A stretch of DNA of 64,000 nt. Origin: Micractinium sp. NFX-FRZ (lineage: Eukaryota; Chlorophyta; Trebouxiophyceae; Chlorellales; Chlorellaceae). The DNA lies in the NCBI GenBank assembly GCA_029339195.1, contig JAPTJF010000020.1, positions 186,001-250,000 on the forward strand, written 5' to 3'. Under the pieces are notes generated by a model, which did no database searches, was not told the DNA's origin, and saw only the letters and a program-made list of their open reading frames with translations. Of this stretch, positions 33,697 to 45,877 are shown in pieces (the first letter of the stretch is position 1; the number at the start of each line of letters is the position of its first letter). The position numbers were made by a program, and so were the translations under genes.

Positions 33697-34547
33697 ATGG
33701 CGGCGGCAGCAACACAGCCCGACCCAATGGCGCTGGCCGCCTTTGAAGCAGGGCTGGATGGGCTGGCAGAGAATGACCTTGTGGACGAGGCCGAGGTGGA
33801 CAGCATCATCCGCGAGACGGTCATCCACACCATTGGCGACGCGCCCTGGGCCGACAGCAAGGTGGGTGCAAGGGGCGGATGCAAGGAGGGCGGACAACGG
33901 GCGGGCAGCGCAGGGGGTCGGGGGCAGAGGGCGCGTGGCACAGCTTGCATCGTGAAGATTAAGGGGTCTGCTGGCATGCATACACTCTGCTGACCTGATA
34001 CTTTCACTGCACCTTCTTGGCCGCTCCACACCGCAACCTCACAACCTGTCGCTCCTGAACCAGCACCCACCAGCAGCCCAGCACCCGCCGTTCGTGACCA
34101 CCCTCCTCCTGCTCCTGACCTCGCCCCTAAGCAGGTGGCCCCCTGGACCAGCCAAGTGATCGAGGGTATCCTCAAGAAGCTGGCCGGGCTGCAGAAGCCG
34201 ATGAAGTATGTGTGCCACGTCACGCTAACGCAGCGCGCCGGCGCCGGCCTGCACGCAGCCGCAGCCACCCGTTGGAATGCCAAGACCGACGGTGAGTGCC
34301 AGCACCGGATGTGCTGGGCCATGCTGCTTCTGTGGGTGCTGCAGGCGCACTTTAGTATGCTGTGCCGTAGCCAGTGTCTGGGTGCATGGCCAGGGCAAAC
34401 TCCCTGCTGGCCTCCTCATCCCCCTGGCCAGGACATGCTTGACCTCAGCCCCACATGCACTCGACGCTGCACGCAGGCTCGCTGAGCGTGCACTGGGAGA
34501 GCAGCACGGTGCTGGCGCTGGTCACCGTCTTCTGGGTGGCCATTTGA
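33697..34547 (+). CDS. Dynein light chain, Tctex1 family
   Basis: Three exons join in phase: 33697-33861, 34135-34291 and 34477-34547 (TGA), giving 130 residues. The C-terminal two thirds match the Tctex1/DYNLT fold: VIEGILKKL, KYVCHVTLTQRAGAGLH, then WNAKTDGSLSVHWES and TVFWVAI at the C-terminus. Family members are about 110-140 residues long and dimerise on dynein intermediate chains, carrying cargo in cytoplasmic or flagellar dynein. The N-terminal helix (VDEAEVDSIIRETVIHTIG) also fits the family. It is of note in an alga group not usually seen with flagella. The start is the ATG that begins the conserved acidic helix; an in-frame ATG further upstream is possible. Confidence 0.85.
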
Positions 34548-34556
34548 TGGTGGCAA

Positions 34557-34561
34557 TGTAA
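34557..34561 (+). terminator. TGTAA motif just after Tctex1 stop
   Basis: TGTAA lies only 10 nt after the stop codon at 34547. That is unusually close for a poly(A) signal, so it may be chance. Confidence 0.3.
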
Positions 34562-35033
34562 TCGTGCCGCCCAGGCGCTTTGGACTCAGCCTGCACAGCA
34601 CACACCGCTTCTTCTTGCTGCCATCACCGGGACAGCTGCGGATAGCACCGCCCCACAGCTCAGCCAGCCACACGTCAGCTTGTCGTTACGTTTGCAGCAC
34701 CCACCGCCTCGCTCATGTTAGCAACACGCTCACCCTCGTCTGGCCGTTTTCCTGACTTTTGACGGCCTGCCACACCCAGCCCATCATTTCTGTGGCAGCC
34801 TGCACCCACAACCCATCTCACTCGTGAGCTACCAACGGGCTCTCTGGACTTTGTTTACTTCAATTCTGTGCATGCCTCAAGCTGTGCCCTGTCTTTGTCT
34901 GCATAACAGCTGCTTGCCGCCCTGCTGAGCTTGCACCTCCCCAGCCTCAACTGGCTGGCTCACCTTCCTTGATTTTGACCACCCAGCACGGCTCACACCC
35001 TGCAAGCACGCCGCTGCTGCGGTCTGAACGTGG

Positions 35034-35038
35034 TTACA
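35034..35038 (-). terminator. TGTAA polyadenylation signal (plastid L15 gene)
   Basis: TTACA on + reads TGTAA on the minus strand, about 285 nt after the L15 stop at 35320. Motif and position only. Confidence 0.45.
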
Positions 35039-35319
35039 CCGCCCCCAGGAAGGGGTGTCTCGGAGCAGGGGGGGCGCAGCGTGAGCGTGTGCGTGAGGGA
35101 GAGGAGCTGAAAATTGGGGGAAAGCAGGACAGCAGGGTAGCAAGGGGACTAAAATTGTGGGCGTGTGTCGTCGTCGTCGCGCGGCGGCGGTCATGGCTAC
35201 AGCAGGCGGGGCGGGGTGGCCAATAGACTGCCCCGTCGCGCCATTACCACTCACGAGCCACACACGGCATGCCATGCCGCACACTGTGCGGGCAGCGCAT
35301 GCGACGTGCAGCGCGCAAT

Positions 35320-37074
35320 TTACTTGGCGGCGGCGGCAGCCACGCGCGCCTCGTGCGCCTTGCGCGTCCAGGTCGCCTTCTGGGGCAGCTCCACCGCCTG
35401 CCCGCCCGCAGCCTCAATCTTCTGCTTGGCGCTGGCGCTGAAGGCGGCAGCCTTGATCACCAGCTTGGCGCTCAGGTCACCGGTGCCCAGCACCTGAAGA
35501 GGCAGGAGGCGGTCGAGCGTGTTTAGTAAAGCGGCCGGCCTAGCGGGGCACCCCCATGCCCAGCTCGCCTCGTGTGCTGAGAGCAGCACATCCAGCACAG
35601 CCACCCCTGTGCTGTGCGTGTCCTGCTCCCCCGCCTGGTGGCCCAGCCTGCAAATGCATGCGTGCGCGCTTGCTGCAAGCCTCGACCCCTGCACCTCAGC
35701 CCCCGCATCCAAGCAGGCCTCGCGCCCGCTCCCCTCCCAGCACTCCCGCCCTCCTCCAACCCCCATTGTTGCGTGCGTGAGCACCCCCCGTTGGTTTTGC
35801 AAACCCCAGTTGTTGCATGTGCGTGTGCGCCCACCCAACCCACCTTGAGGGGCAGGCGGGTCTCGCGGCCGCTCAGGTTCACAATGCGCTTCTCCTCCAG
35901 GCTCTCCAGGCTGACCTCCTCGCCCTCTGCAAACTTGGAGAGCTGGGCGAGGTTGACGGTGACGTAGTCGGGCAGGCCCGCGCCCATGCCGCCAGCAATG
36001 CCCTTGAGCTTGGGCAGGCGGCGGTACAGCGGCGTCTGGCCGCCCTCAAAGCCGGGGCGGATGCCGCTGCCGCTGCGCGACTTCTGGCCGCGCATGCCGT
36101 AACCGGCGGTACCACCCTGCAGGCAGGGAGAAGGAGATGCGAGGGGGTGGGTGAGCGGGAGTGTGGTGGTCGAGCGGCTGGTGAGCCGGGAGGTGCATGC
36201 AGGCAGGCATGAAAAGATGGGGAGCTTGCAATGGAGACAAGAAGCTTTGCAACAGACGCAGGCATCCCTTCATGGTCACTGCGGCAGTGCCTATCCCCAT
36301 GCATGGCATGCAGTGTCCAAGCCCTGCGCCGCTGCAGCCACTGAGCGCACGCCACTCGACAGAGCACGATGCGGAAGCCCAGCTGCCAGCGCACGGGTAA
36401 GCGCATCCTGCTGTGGGCACCCTGCTGTGGGCACCCGTGCTGAGCCCCAGTGTGGTGGCTGGGCTGCCAGCCCACCTGGCCGGCACCATAACCGCGGCCC
36501 TTGCGGTTGTCCTTCTTCTTGGAGCCGGGCTGCGGGCTGAGGTTGTTCAGCCGCAGGCGCTCGTCCTCCTCAGTTGCCGCTGCAGAAGCGGGGAAAACGG
36601 GGGCATGGGCAGAGGAAGCGTTCAGTCGGTGCGGCGGGAGGGTGGGAGAGCGGGGTGTGCACAGCCGCCGATGCACGCCGCTGGAGCATGGCCGCTTAAC
36701 AGCGGAGCTGATCTGCCTGCTGCTGCCCAAACGTCCATGTATGTGCTGCATGCGCAGCCTGCCAACAAGCAAGCACGCTGGGCGCACAACGGACCAACAG
36801 CAGCCGCCTCGCCGCCTGCCGCCCGCCCGGGCGCACCTGCAGCCTGCACCAGCGCCACGCTGGGGCGCGCTGCGCGGGCCACAAAGGGCCGGCGGGTGCA
36901 CAGCTGCTGCCCGCTGAAGGTGGAAGTGCGCGCCTGGACCTGCGCAAGAGGGAGGGGCGGGGCAGCTCGCTCCACCGTCGGGCGTGGCGCATTGCCGTTG
37001 CATACACTGCAACACATCCTCACAAGGCATGTGGCCGCCTCCGAGCCGCAAAGGCGGCGCAGACTCACCTGCAT
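35320..37074 (-). CDS. RPL15: Plastid 50S ribosomal protein L15 (bL15c)
   Basis: Exons 37074-37069 (only Met-Gln), 36939-36837, 36579-36476, 36116-35844 and 35493-35320 (TAA) join in phase to give about 219 residues. A Ser/Arg-rich transit peptide ([17 protein letters not shown]...) is followed by the bL15 core: [20 protein letters not shown], the Gly-rich [29 protein letters not shown], and a C-terminal domain ending [18 protein letters not shown]. bL15 is a late-assembly protein of the bacterial-type large subunit. The transit peptide and the bacterial-type sequence point to the plastid ribosome rather than the cytosol. The two-codon first exon is well supported because both its donor and the ATG context fit. 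The gene is divergent from the LOG2-like ligase. Confidence 0.93.
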
Positions 37075-37450
37075 GGCGCCTGGTTTACAGCCGCGCTCCC
37101 AGCTCCTGTCAGCAAACTGCAGCCAGTCCTCCAGAAGTTCCGCCCTGTCTGAGAGGCGCCTGGTGGTATGGCTCATCCCCTTGCCCACCAAGGGCGCCAG
37201 CATGCACCGCACCCGGAGCATGAAGGGCCCCGCGTCCTGTTGCGCTGTCCAAACGCACTCGACTCGTCTCTGGCAGACTTGCATAGGTCAAAGCAGAGCT
37301 CTCCCGAGTTCAGCTTCTCTCCTGTAGGAGGGGCCACCCCACTTTCAGTCCCCCGCCCCTGCAGCGTGCCCCCCACGCCTCGTGGCGCTCTTCAGTTGCC
37401 GATCAGATCCTCGAAACCAAACCTCACAGGCGGACGCGCTTACCAGAGCT
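37075..37450. promoter_or_regulatory. Divergent promoter region plastid L15 / LOG2-like
   Basis: A 376-nt gap lies between the two divergent starts, with no clear TATA box or repeat. It must hold both promoters and 5' UTRs. Confidence 0.5.
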
Positions 37451-40201
37451 ATGGGCAACTCCCGTTCGCGCCACAGGCCGCCCTCCTCGGCCCCCAGCAC
37501 TGTCGGGTCCACGCCACCTGGCGCCCAGCAGCAGGGACCCCCCGGCTACCCGCCCTCGCAAGTGTATGCCCCGCCGGTGCGTACCTGGCGGGCAGCGGCG
37601 CACTGGAACATATGGTGCCAGCTGCCTCTCCCTGCCGCCGCTGCACGCCCAGGCTCCTCTGCTCACTGTGCCTTTCAAACGCCTGTCATCTGCCGCCCAC
37701 AGGGTGTGTACTACCCGCCCCAGCAGCAGCAGCCCGGCCCGCCACCCCCCTACCTGAACAACGGCCAACTCTATGGCGGCGGCGCGCCGCCGCCGCCGCC
37801 CGCTTGGCGCGGCCCCTACCACCCCCACCCGCAGCAGTACCCCGCGGGCCCGCGGCCACCGGGCGGCCCTCCACCTCCCGGCGCCCCCGGGGCCGCCGCC
37901 GCCGGTGCCGGCCCAGCAGGCGCAGCGGGTGCCAGCCAGGAGCTCACCCAGACGGCCACCATCCGCAATGCCGTCAACCTGAAGAAGAACACCATGGAGG
38001 CCACCCCCGTGCCGGGCAGCCCCGGCAAGCTGGCCATCTCCTTCACCTTTGACGCCTCCCAGCCCTGCGCCGTCACCACGTTTGTGGTGGCCACAGAAGA
38101 GCCCGCGCACGGCTGCCGCCTGCTGCCCGCCAAGGGCGACCCGGCCCCCGCCGTGTACTACGAAAAGGGGGTGAGCGGGCGCCGCTTTTGCCGCGTGTGC
38201 TAAACCACTTTGCTGCTGTTGCTGTTGCTGTAGGTGTTGACACCTCGCTGCTGACACGCAGCCGGCGGGCCTGGGGGTGTATGGAACAAGCCATGCACCG
38301 CGCTGTACACCTCACACACAACACCGCCCTCCCTTCTGGCTTGCCTGCAGCTGGGCCTGAAGTTCCCCGGCACCGCCGCCGAGGGCGCGCAGCACGTCAT
38401 CGACATGGGGCTGTACGAGGAGGGGCAGCTGCTGACGGCCGGGCGGGACACCTTCCCCCTGGTGGTGCGCCTGGAGACGGTGACCGACAAGGGGAAGCGG
38501 GAGGGGCACACGCTGCAGGAGCTCAGGTGCGCCCCCCTGCTGTCAAGCAATTACGAGTGGTGGGGTAGGTGCGTCAAGCATGACGGTGGGTAGGCTGTGT
38601 GTTCGAATGAGAATTGGTGTGCCGCTGCATCGACTGCTGGCTGTGTTGCGAAACATGCGCTGGGCTGCCGCTGCGAGTGCTGGCCTGCCAGGTAGCTGGA
38701 GCAGGGGCAGGGGGCAGGAAGCTGCGCTGTGCGTGTGCAGGCTGCACTGTGCTCCAGGCTGCCAGTATTTGTGGTGGTGGTGGCAGCAGCATTGCCGGCG
38801 TGGGGCGCAGGGCAGCCGGGTGAGGAGCGCTGGCGTGCCTGCACACCCTGCCGCAGCCCGTTGGAAACGTGCCCACCCACACTACCCCTGAACGCTCACA
38901 CACCCTCCCACCACGCCGCCTGCCCCGCCCCCGCAGGCCGGGCGCGGAGCAGCAGGGGTGGGTGCAGAGCCAGACCACGTTTGCTGCGCTGCACCGCGAG
39001 GAGGACGGCTCTTATGCTGTGCGCGCCATCAAGCAGAAGATTTGGGTGGAGGGGGTCTCCTACGAGCTGCAGGCGAGTGTGCCTTGCCCTCCCTGTCACC
39101 CCTGCTTGCTGCCGCTGCTGCCATGGTAGTGCTCGGCTCAAAGCAGGAGTTGCAGTTGGAGGCAGTGGATGGGGTGTTGTGCCGGCTTACCTGGGCGGAG
39201 CTCCTTTGCTGCGGCACGCCGGCGACCATGATGCTTCTTACGCTGCGTGCGCCTGCACGCGAAAGTAGTGCGGCAGTCGTGGCGTACCTCTCGCTGCACA
39301 AGAACCCGCACATGCTCCTGCGTGTCCCTGCCTGCCTGTTCCCTTCAACCTTTTCGTTCCTGTTGATGTGCTCCTTTCTTCCTGCAGGAGATCTATGGGC
39401 TGGAGCAATCGGTGGCGGCCGCCCGGGCGGGCGCCGCCGGCGCGGACGGCGCCGACACTGACGCCGACAACGAGGAGCGGCTGTGCGTGATCTGCCTGGT
39501 CAACGAGCGGGACACCACCGTGCTGCCCTGCAGGCACATGTGAGTTTTAAAGGGAGGCGAAAGGATAGTGTGCTCTTGCTGTGTGCAGTGCGTGGCGTGC
39601 CTGGCCAATGAGCGGCACCAACATCAGCTTTCGGGGGAGGGGCAACGTGCTGCCCTCGGTGCCGTGCCACCCGTTTCGGCTCCGTGCCTCAATTGCCTCC
39701 CCGTGGGCCCACTGCCTGCCCTGCCCCCTGCCCTACCCTGGCGCAGGTGCATGTGCCATGAGTGCGCTCAGGAGCTGCGCAAGCAGACAAGCAAGTGCCC
39801 CATCTGTCGCAATCAGGTGGGCGAGTGGGTGGGTGGAAAGTGTTCTCGTTGCTTCTTTCAGGGGGTAAGCAAGCTGTGTTTAAACCGTCCGCCTGACCAG
39901 GTGTATGGGCGTGATGCAGCGTGCGTGGTGGCTGTCCTTGGCCCTACACTGATCATATGCATGACCTGCCTCCCGTGCTCCCTCTGCCTGCTGCCTGCAG
40001 GTTGAGAGCCTGCTGCACATCAAGATGTACCGCGGCCCCAAGCCCGCCCCTCAGCAGGCGCTGACGGAGCGCCAGGTGGCAGACGCACAAGCCGCCATGG
40101 CGGCGGCTGAGGCAGCGGCTGCCGCCGCAGGCAGCGGCACGGCCAGCCCAGGTGGCACGGCCAGCCCGGCTGGCGCCCCGCCGGCTGCCGTGGCAACCTG
40201 A
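37451..40201 (+). CDS. MGRN1/LOG2-type RING E3 ubiquitin ligase, N-myristoylated
   Basis: Seven exons join in phase: 37451-37576, 37703-38170, 38351-38526, 38937-39072, 39388-39539, 39747-39816 and 40001-40201 (TGA), giving 442 residues. The chosen start gives MGNSRSRH, a textbook N-myristoylation signal, as in plant LOG2. A Pro/Gly/Tyr-rich region follows. Then comes the DAR2-like domain: NAVNLKKNTMEATP, KLAISFTFDASQP, LKFPGTAAEG and PLVVRLETVTD. The RING is C-V-I-C, PCRHMCMCHECA and KCPIC, the MGRN1/LOG2 type. Members ubiquitinate membrane proteins at the plasma membrane; LOG2 acts with GDU1 in amino-acid export. The intron after exon 4 starts with GC, not GT. A TGTAA occurs at 40594. The Ala-rich C-terminal tail is not conserved. 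Confidence 0.88.
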
Positions 40202-40761
40202 GCTGGTGCGCTGTGCAGCAGCAGCAGTTGGCAGCAGCAGCCCTGATGCACCACGCACGTGCTGTGCTGCCAATTTGACCAGTACATTCTTGCTTTTCTT
40301 GCCTCAGCGCGCCCTGCCCCTGTTTGTTAGAGGCCGGCAGCTGGCCTGGGACATGGCCCAGCCCCCGCCTCAAGTACGCCTACACTCGTCTCCCCATGCC
40401 GCTGCTGCTCCCTGTTCCCCACCCTGCCTATCCTTTCGCTCTCCCCTTGCGTGTATGCTCTCGAATCGTGCGGCGGGCCAGCCCCCCTGACTCTCGCCCT
40501 TGTGCGCGCCGGCCCCCGCTTCTGCACTGTACCTACCCCCGGCGCGATCACCATGTGGCCTGTTGTATGTTGGCTATCGCCCCATGTACGTACTGTAACT
40601 GGCTTAGAGAAACACCATGCACGTGGCGTGCGTGGGCAGGTGACTCGCATAGGAAGGTGGGGAGGCGGCGGTGGGTGATGTGGCGGCAGCGCTGGCGGCG
40701 CTGCACCAGCTGATGCAGCCAATGCAGAGGGCCGCTGATCCGCCATACCTCCACATTCTCA
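40202..40761. other. 3' UTR of LOG2-like gene and promoter of aspartyl aminopeptidase
   Basis: The 560 nt between the two + strand genes contain the TGTAA at 40594. Beyond it only about 160 nt remain for the promoter of the next gene. Minus-strand frames here lack any domain. Confidence 0.5.
40594..40598 (+). terminator. TGTAA polyadenylation signal (LOG2-like gene)
   Basis: TGTAA lies about 390 nt downstream of the stop at 40201 and before the next gene's start at 40762. Confidence 0.5.
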
Positions 40762-43700
40762 ATGCCGAGCCTGCACACCGCTTGCCAGGCTCTGCTGCGC
40801 GGAAAGAGCGTCCCTTTCGGAGCTTTTGGCCAGGGCCTGTTCCACCTGCGCTGCGCATCGCGATCGACGTCCATCAAGCAGCCTCTGCGTGCCATCTGCA
40901 CCGCCTCTTCAACCAGGGCTTTCGGCGCATTCCCAGCCCTCCGATCGGCTACTTGCCAGCCCACCAGGCGCTCTCACACCGCGTGCAGCGCAGCTGCCGC
41001 CTCCTCTGACGCCGGAGCCAGCGCCAGCACCGCCACCACCTCTGCCGCCGCCGCCATGTCTTCCGGCACGCCCACCGCTGCGGACCTGGCGGTTGCCACC
41101 GACCTGCTCACGTACCTGAACGCCTCTGTCACCGAGTTCCACGCCGTGGAGGAGGCACGGCAGCGGCTGCTGGCCGCCGGCTTCACGCAGCTGTCGGAGC
41201 GGCAGGCGTGGGAGGGGCTGGAGAAGGGCGGGCGCTACTTCTTCACACGCAACTCCTCCACGCTCGTGGCGTTTGCTGTGGGCCAGAAGTATGAGCCTGG
41301 CAACGGGTTCATGATGGTTGGCGCGCACACCGACAGGTGAGCTTGTCGTGGGTGCTGCATGGGCGCGCTTTGTGGGTGCTGAGTGCTGCCGGCGTGGTGG
41401 GTGCTGGGCATGCCAGGCTGCCCCCCGCCCCTGCCCCCTTGCATTTCATCCCACCTTCCCTCCCTCCCTTATTCAATCAACCAATGCAGCCCCTGCTTCA
41501 AGCTGAAGCCTGTGAGTAAGACGGTGAAGAGCGGGTACAACATGGTCAACTGTGAGCCCTACGGCGGCCTGCTGCACCACACCTGGTGAGAGCTGAGGGG
41601 GGCGTGGGGCAGTGGGGGAGGGCCGGGCGGTGCTGGTGGCTGCTGGCGGCAGCATGTGTGACTGAGCACAGCAGGCGGGTGCTGCTCCGCCTGCCTGTCA
41701 ACCTCCTTGGACCAGCCCCCACCTGCTGCCCATGGTCAAACCCCGAACCTGCCTACCTGCCCCACCTGCCCCTGGTCAAACATGCAGGTTTGACCGGGAC
41801 CTGTCGGTGGCTGGGCGGGTGCTGGTGCGGGAGGGAGACGCAATGGTGCACCGCCTGGTGAGCGCATGGGTGGGGAGGGAATGGGCGGGAGCGAGTGGGG
41901 CCAGGGAGGGGTCTCGTGTGGTCCCCCATGTCACCGCTGCTGCTGGCACCACCCGCATCCACTATTTCCCGTGCCGTTGCCCCTGCTGCTCACAACTCCC
42001 TAATCTCACATGCCCCTCCCCACCTGCCTCTGCTTAGGTCCGTGTGCCCAAGCCGATCCTGCGCATACCTATGCTGGCGATCCACCTGCAGGCAAGGGCG
42101 GAGGGGGAGGGGTGCAGCGGCAGGGGGCGGGGGTGTAGATGCATGCTTGCAGGGGCAGGCGGTGTGCTGACACTGCTTGGCCGCCTCTACCGCTGCACCT
42201 GCCTGCCTGCCACATAAGCCCTTCGCCTGCCTCTACCATCCACCGATTGTTGTACGCAACCTGTTTCCCGCCTTCCCGCCCTGCAGCGTGACCTGTCCAC
42301 CGCCGGGTTCAACCCCAACAAACAGACCCAGTGCACCCCGCTGCTGGCCACCAGTATCAAGCAGAAACTAGAAGGCGCCCCTCCCCTTGCTGCTGCCGCT
42401 GCTGCTGCCGCCGAGGGCGCTGCGGAGGGCGGCGCCAGCGGCGGCAACAACGGCGCGGGGGATGCGGCGGGCGTGGCGGCACGCCACCACCCGCTGCTGC
42501 TGCGCCTGCTGGCCGCGGAGCTGGGCTGCCAGCCGGACGACATCGTGGACTTTGAGCTCAACGTCATCGACACGCAGCCGGGCGTGATCGGAGGTGGGTG
42601 GTGCGTCGGGGCTGAGCGTGTGGCGTAGCGCATTGTCTGGAGAGGAAAGGGCAGGGCATCATGAACTGTGAGCTCAACCCGTTGTTGCATGAGCTGCTCA
42701 CCGCACCAATTAACAGCACACATCCAGCTACCCACCCCAATTCGCAACACACACTGTCCATTCCACCTCCTTTCCAGGCGGCGAGGACGAGTTCATTTTC
42801 TGCGGCCGCCTGGACAACCTGTGCATGAGCTACTGCGCGGTGCAGGGGCTGGTGGCGGCCTGCAGCAGCGCCGACGCGCTGGCAGGTGGGTGCTTGTGTC
42901 TGAATTTATAGGACCCACGGGGGCGAGGCCGGGGGGCAGGGCAGTGTGTCTCGCCTGGACCCGACGACGAGCGCTCATCCCCCCTGGTCGCCCGCCTTTG
43001 CAGCCCGCCTCGTGTGCGCCCCAGCTCACCACCCGTTGCAGCCTGCGCTCCTGCCTGTTCACCGGATGCTTCTGCCCTCTGCGCGCGACACCCGGCCTTG
43101 CAGAGGAGACGGGGGTGCGGGCCATTGCCCTGTTTGACCACGAGGAGGTGGGGTCCGACTCGGCGCAGGTGAGGCCGTGAGGAGGGTTTGAGCATGAGGC
43201 GGGAGGTTTGACCTCGAGGAGGTTTTGACCAGTGCGCTGTTTGACCATGAACTGGTGGGGTTGCACTGGGCACAGGTGAGCCAGAGTCTTTTGGAAGAGC
43301 GGCGCAGCAGGGCGGAAGCAGGCGGGTGTGGTGGGCAACAGTGAGGGCAGGCACGGCAGGCAGGTGCCACTGCGATGTTCTGTGGTCGACAGGCTGGCAC
43401 GGTGGCCGCCTGCCTGACCTCTGCCTGCCCAGGCATCTCTCTGCCACCTTCTCTCTGTCACCTTCCCCGTCTCTTTGCATTACTTCACTGCAGGGCGCGG
43501 GCAGCCCGGTCATGCGGGATTGCATCACCCGCGTCACCCAGCTGCTGGCGGGCAGTGCTGAGGGGGCGGTGCAGCGGGCCATGCGCAACTCCTTCCTCAT
43601 CTCTGCGGGTGGGTGGGTGGATGAAAGGGAGGGGCAGGGCTGGGTAGGTGGGTGTGTGGACGGGAGGGGCAGGCGTGGGTGGTTGGGTGGTTGGGTGGAA

Positions 43701-45438
43701 GGGAGGATCAGGTTTGGGTGGGTGTGCACAGTGCGCGTGCAGCATACTGCGCCCACCTCATCCTGTCTGCGCAGCTGGGGGTCATGGGATTGTGAGAGTC
43801 ACCCAAGAACCAACCCATGCTGGTGCTGTGCCCTCCTGTGCCATGCTGTGCAGACATGGCGCACGCGCTGCACCCCAATTACGCCGACAAGCATGACCCA
43901 GACCTGGCGCCCAAGCTGGGCAGGTGACCGCTGCTCCAGGAAAATGCAGGGGCTGCTTGAAAATGCCAACCAGCCTACCCAGCTGTCCTTTCTTTCTTCA
44001 CTAACATTCACCCTCAACAATTATCTACCCTTACCCTCAACGCTAATCCCCCCCCTGCAGCGGCCTGGTGCTGAAGCACAACGCGAACCAGCGCTACGCC
44101 ACCAACACCATCTCGGCCACACTCTTCAGGTACGGGTCGGGGTGGGCTGAGCTACCTGTTGCCCCAGCTGCAGGCATTCATTGCATGCTGGTTGTTGTTG
44201 GGTCTGTGACCATCACACATTCACCTCAATCGCTTGCATTCTCCGGAGGCTGCCGGTGTGGTGCTCCACTGCTGCTGTGTTGTGTTGTGTGGCTAATTTC
44301 CCTGCCGGTGGACGGGCAGGCTATAATCGGCCCTCGGGCCATTATGCCGTGTGCGATCGTGACGCCGGCCAGGCCTCCCCACCGCTCGCTTCACCACCCC
44401 ACGCCTGCCTGCCCGCTCCTTTCCACCTGCTGCCCGCCTGCCCTGTGCAGGGAGGTGTGCCACCGGGCGGGCGTCCCCACCGCCGAGTTTGCGGTGCGCT
44501 CCGACATGGCGTGCGGCTCCACCATTGGGCCCATCCTGGCCTCGGGGCTGGGCGTGCGCACAGTGGACATTGGCGTGCCGCAGCTGGCCATGCACTCCAT
44601 TCGAGAGGTGCGCTTGTGTGTGGGTGTTTGTGTGTATGCTGTGTGTTTGCGTGTATGCTGTGGTATGAGGATGGGTGCGCTTGTGTGTGTTGCAACCACT
44701 TTGCGCGGGAGCACAGCAGGGTGCTGACTGCTGCCTATCGACAGCGGCAGCAGCAGAAAACAGCTGCTGGGCTGGCTCTGCCGCGGCCCTGCACTGCACT
44801 GCATGCCCTCTGCTGCGTTTTTGAGATGGTGCTGCTCCAGCAAGTCCCTCGACTCGAGTTGCGGAGCCCTTCCCATCCACCCCTCATCAGCCCAGGCGCC
44901 TTGCACCTGTGCCCTCTCATCTCCACCCTGCTCCCCTGCTGCCTCTGACCCTCACGCTTGCCCCATGATTGACTGCATTCACATGACATGTGTACCGCTC
45001 TTTAAACGCTGCCCACTGTTCTCGGCCCCACCCTGCTCCGTCTCTCACGCCACACCCCTGACCCCCGCCCGCACCGCCCTGCAGATGTGCACTGTGGTGG
45101 ATGCAGCCTACGGCCTCAAGGCCTTCACCGCTTTCTTCCAGACCATCAGCGAGCTCGACCGCACGGGTGAGGCAGGGCTGGCTGGTGGTGATGCTGGGGC
45201 CGGCCTGAGTTCTGGCCCCCTCCTCCCGACGCTCCGCTCGTTCACCTGCCGCGGCCTGCTTGGTCCCCACGACTCCCTCATCTGCCTGCTCCTGCTCTTG
45301 CCCCATGCCCCTTCCATGAGTCCCCCACCCCGCCCCTAATCCCTTCTAACCCCACCCCCTGCAGTCGACCCCGACACCCTGCCGCCCCCCGACATCCGCG
45401 GCACGCTGCGCGAGGCCGCCTGCGGCCACGTGCACTGA
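40762..45438 (+). CDS. DNPEP: Aspartyl aminopeptidase (peptidase family M18)
   Basis: Thirteen exons join in phase: 40762-41336, 41490-41585, 41788-41857, 42038-42091, 42287-42593, 42778-42885, 43104-43168, 43494-43608, 43854-43923, 44061-44129, 44451-44607, 45085-45166 and 45365-45438. They give up to 613 residues. The M18 metal-binding set is intact: [14 protein letters not shown] (His), [11 protein letters not shown] (Asp), [17 protein letters not shown] (Glu-Glu) and the late [13 protein letters not shown] (His). The enzyme removes N-terminal Asp/Glu from peptides as a zinc-dependent oligomer. A Ser/Ala/Arg-rich extension of about 98 residues precedes [11 protein letters not shown] (ATG 41056) and may be an organelle transit peptide; starting at 41056 would give a cytosolic form of usual length plus an Ala-rich insertion. 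The intron after 42091 begins with GC. Confidence 0.93.
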
Positions 45439-45877
45439 GCGGCCCAGCCACGGCGGCGCACGCATGCATGGAAGGAAGCGCGTTGTTGAACGCCATTGAT
45501 GGCGCCGGCAGTCGCCCAACAGGGGCGTCTCATGGGGGGGAGGGGGGTGCCGTTGAGTTCCCCAAATCTCTTGCACAAATTGATGTTGCAATGTACACCA
45601 CGTGAGCTGTGGCCTCAGTACTCCTATTGCTTGAGCTCGGCACAGCACAACTTGGCTGTCGGCATGACCACCTCCGTGACGCGCTGCGCCTGTGGCCAGC
45701 GCATGCGGCAGCGCAGAATAACAGGGCGAACCACACATTGAGGCTGCGTGGGCTTTTGGCAATGTCGACCCAGGTGTCGACACACACAGAGCAGTGCATT
45801 CAGTGAAACGTAAAGTGAGAGCCCGACGTGCTACCTCGGACGCCTCGACCACCAGCACCTTCGTTCTTCCTCCCGGC
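45439..45877. other. Intergenic gap DNPEP / BTB gene
   Basis: No gene or clear signal. An in-frame ATG at 45794 would extend the BTB protein by 28 basic residues. No TGTAA was found after the DNPEP stop. Confidence 0.4.

Larger units (their letters stand above)
34548..35319. other. Shared 3' region of Tctex1 and plastid L15 genes
   Basis: The 770 nt between the two convergent stops hold no supported gene. They contain the TGTAA motif on + at 34557 and TTACA at 35034. Confidence 0.5.
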
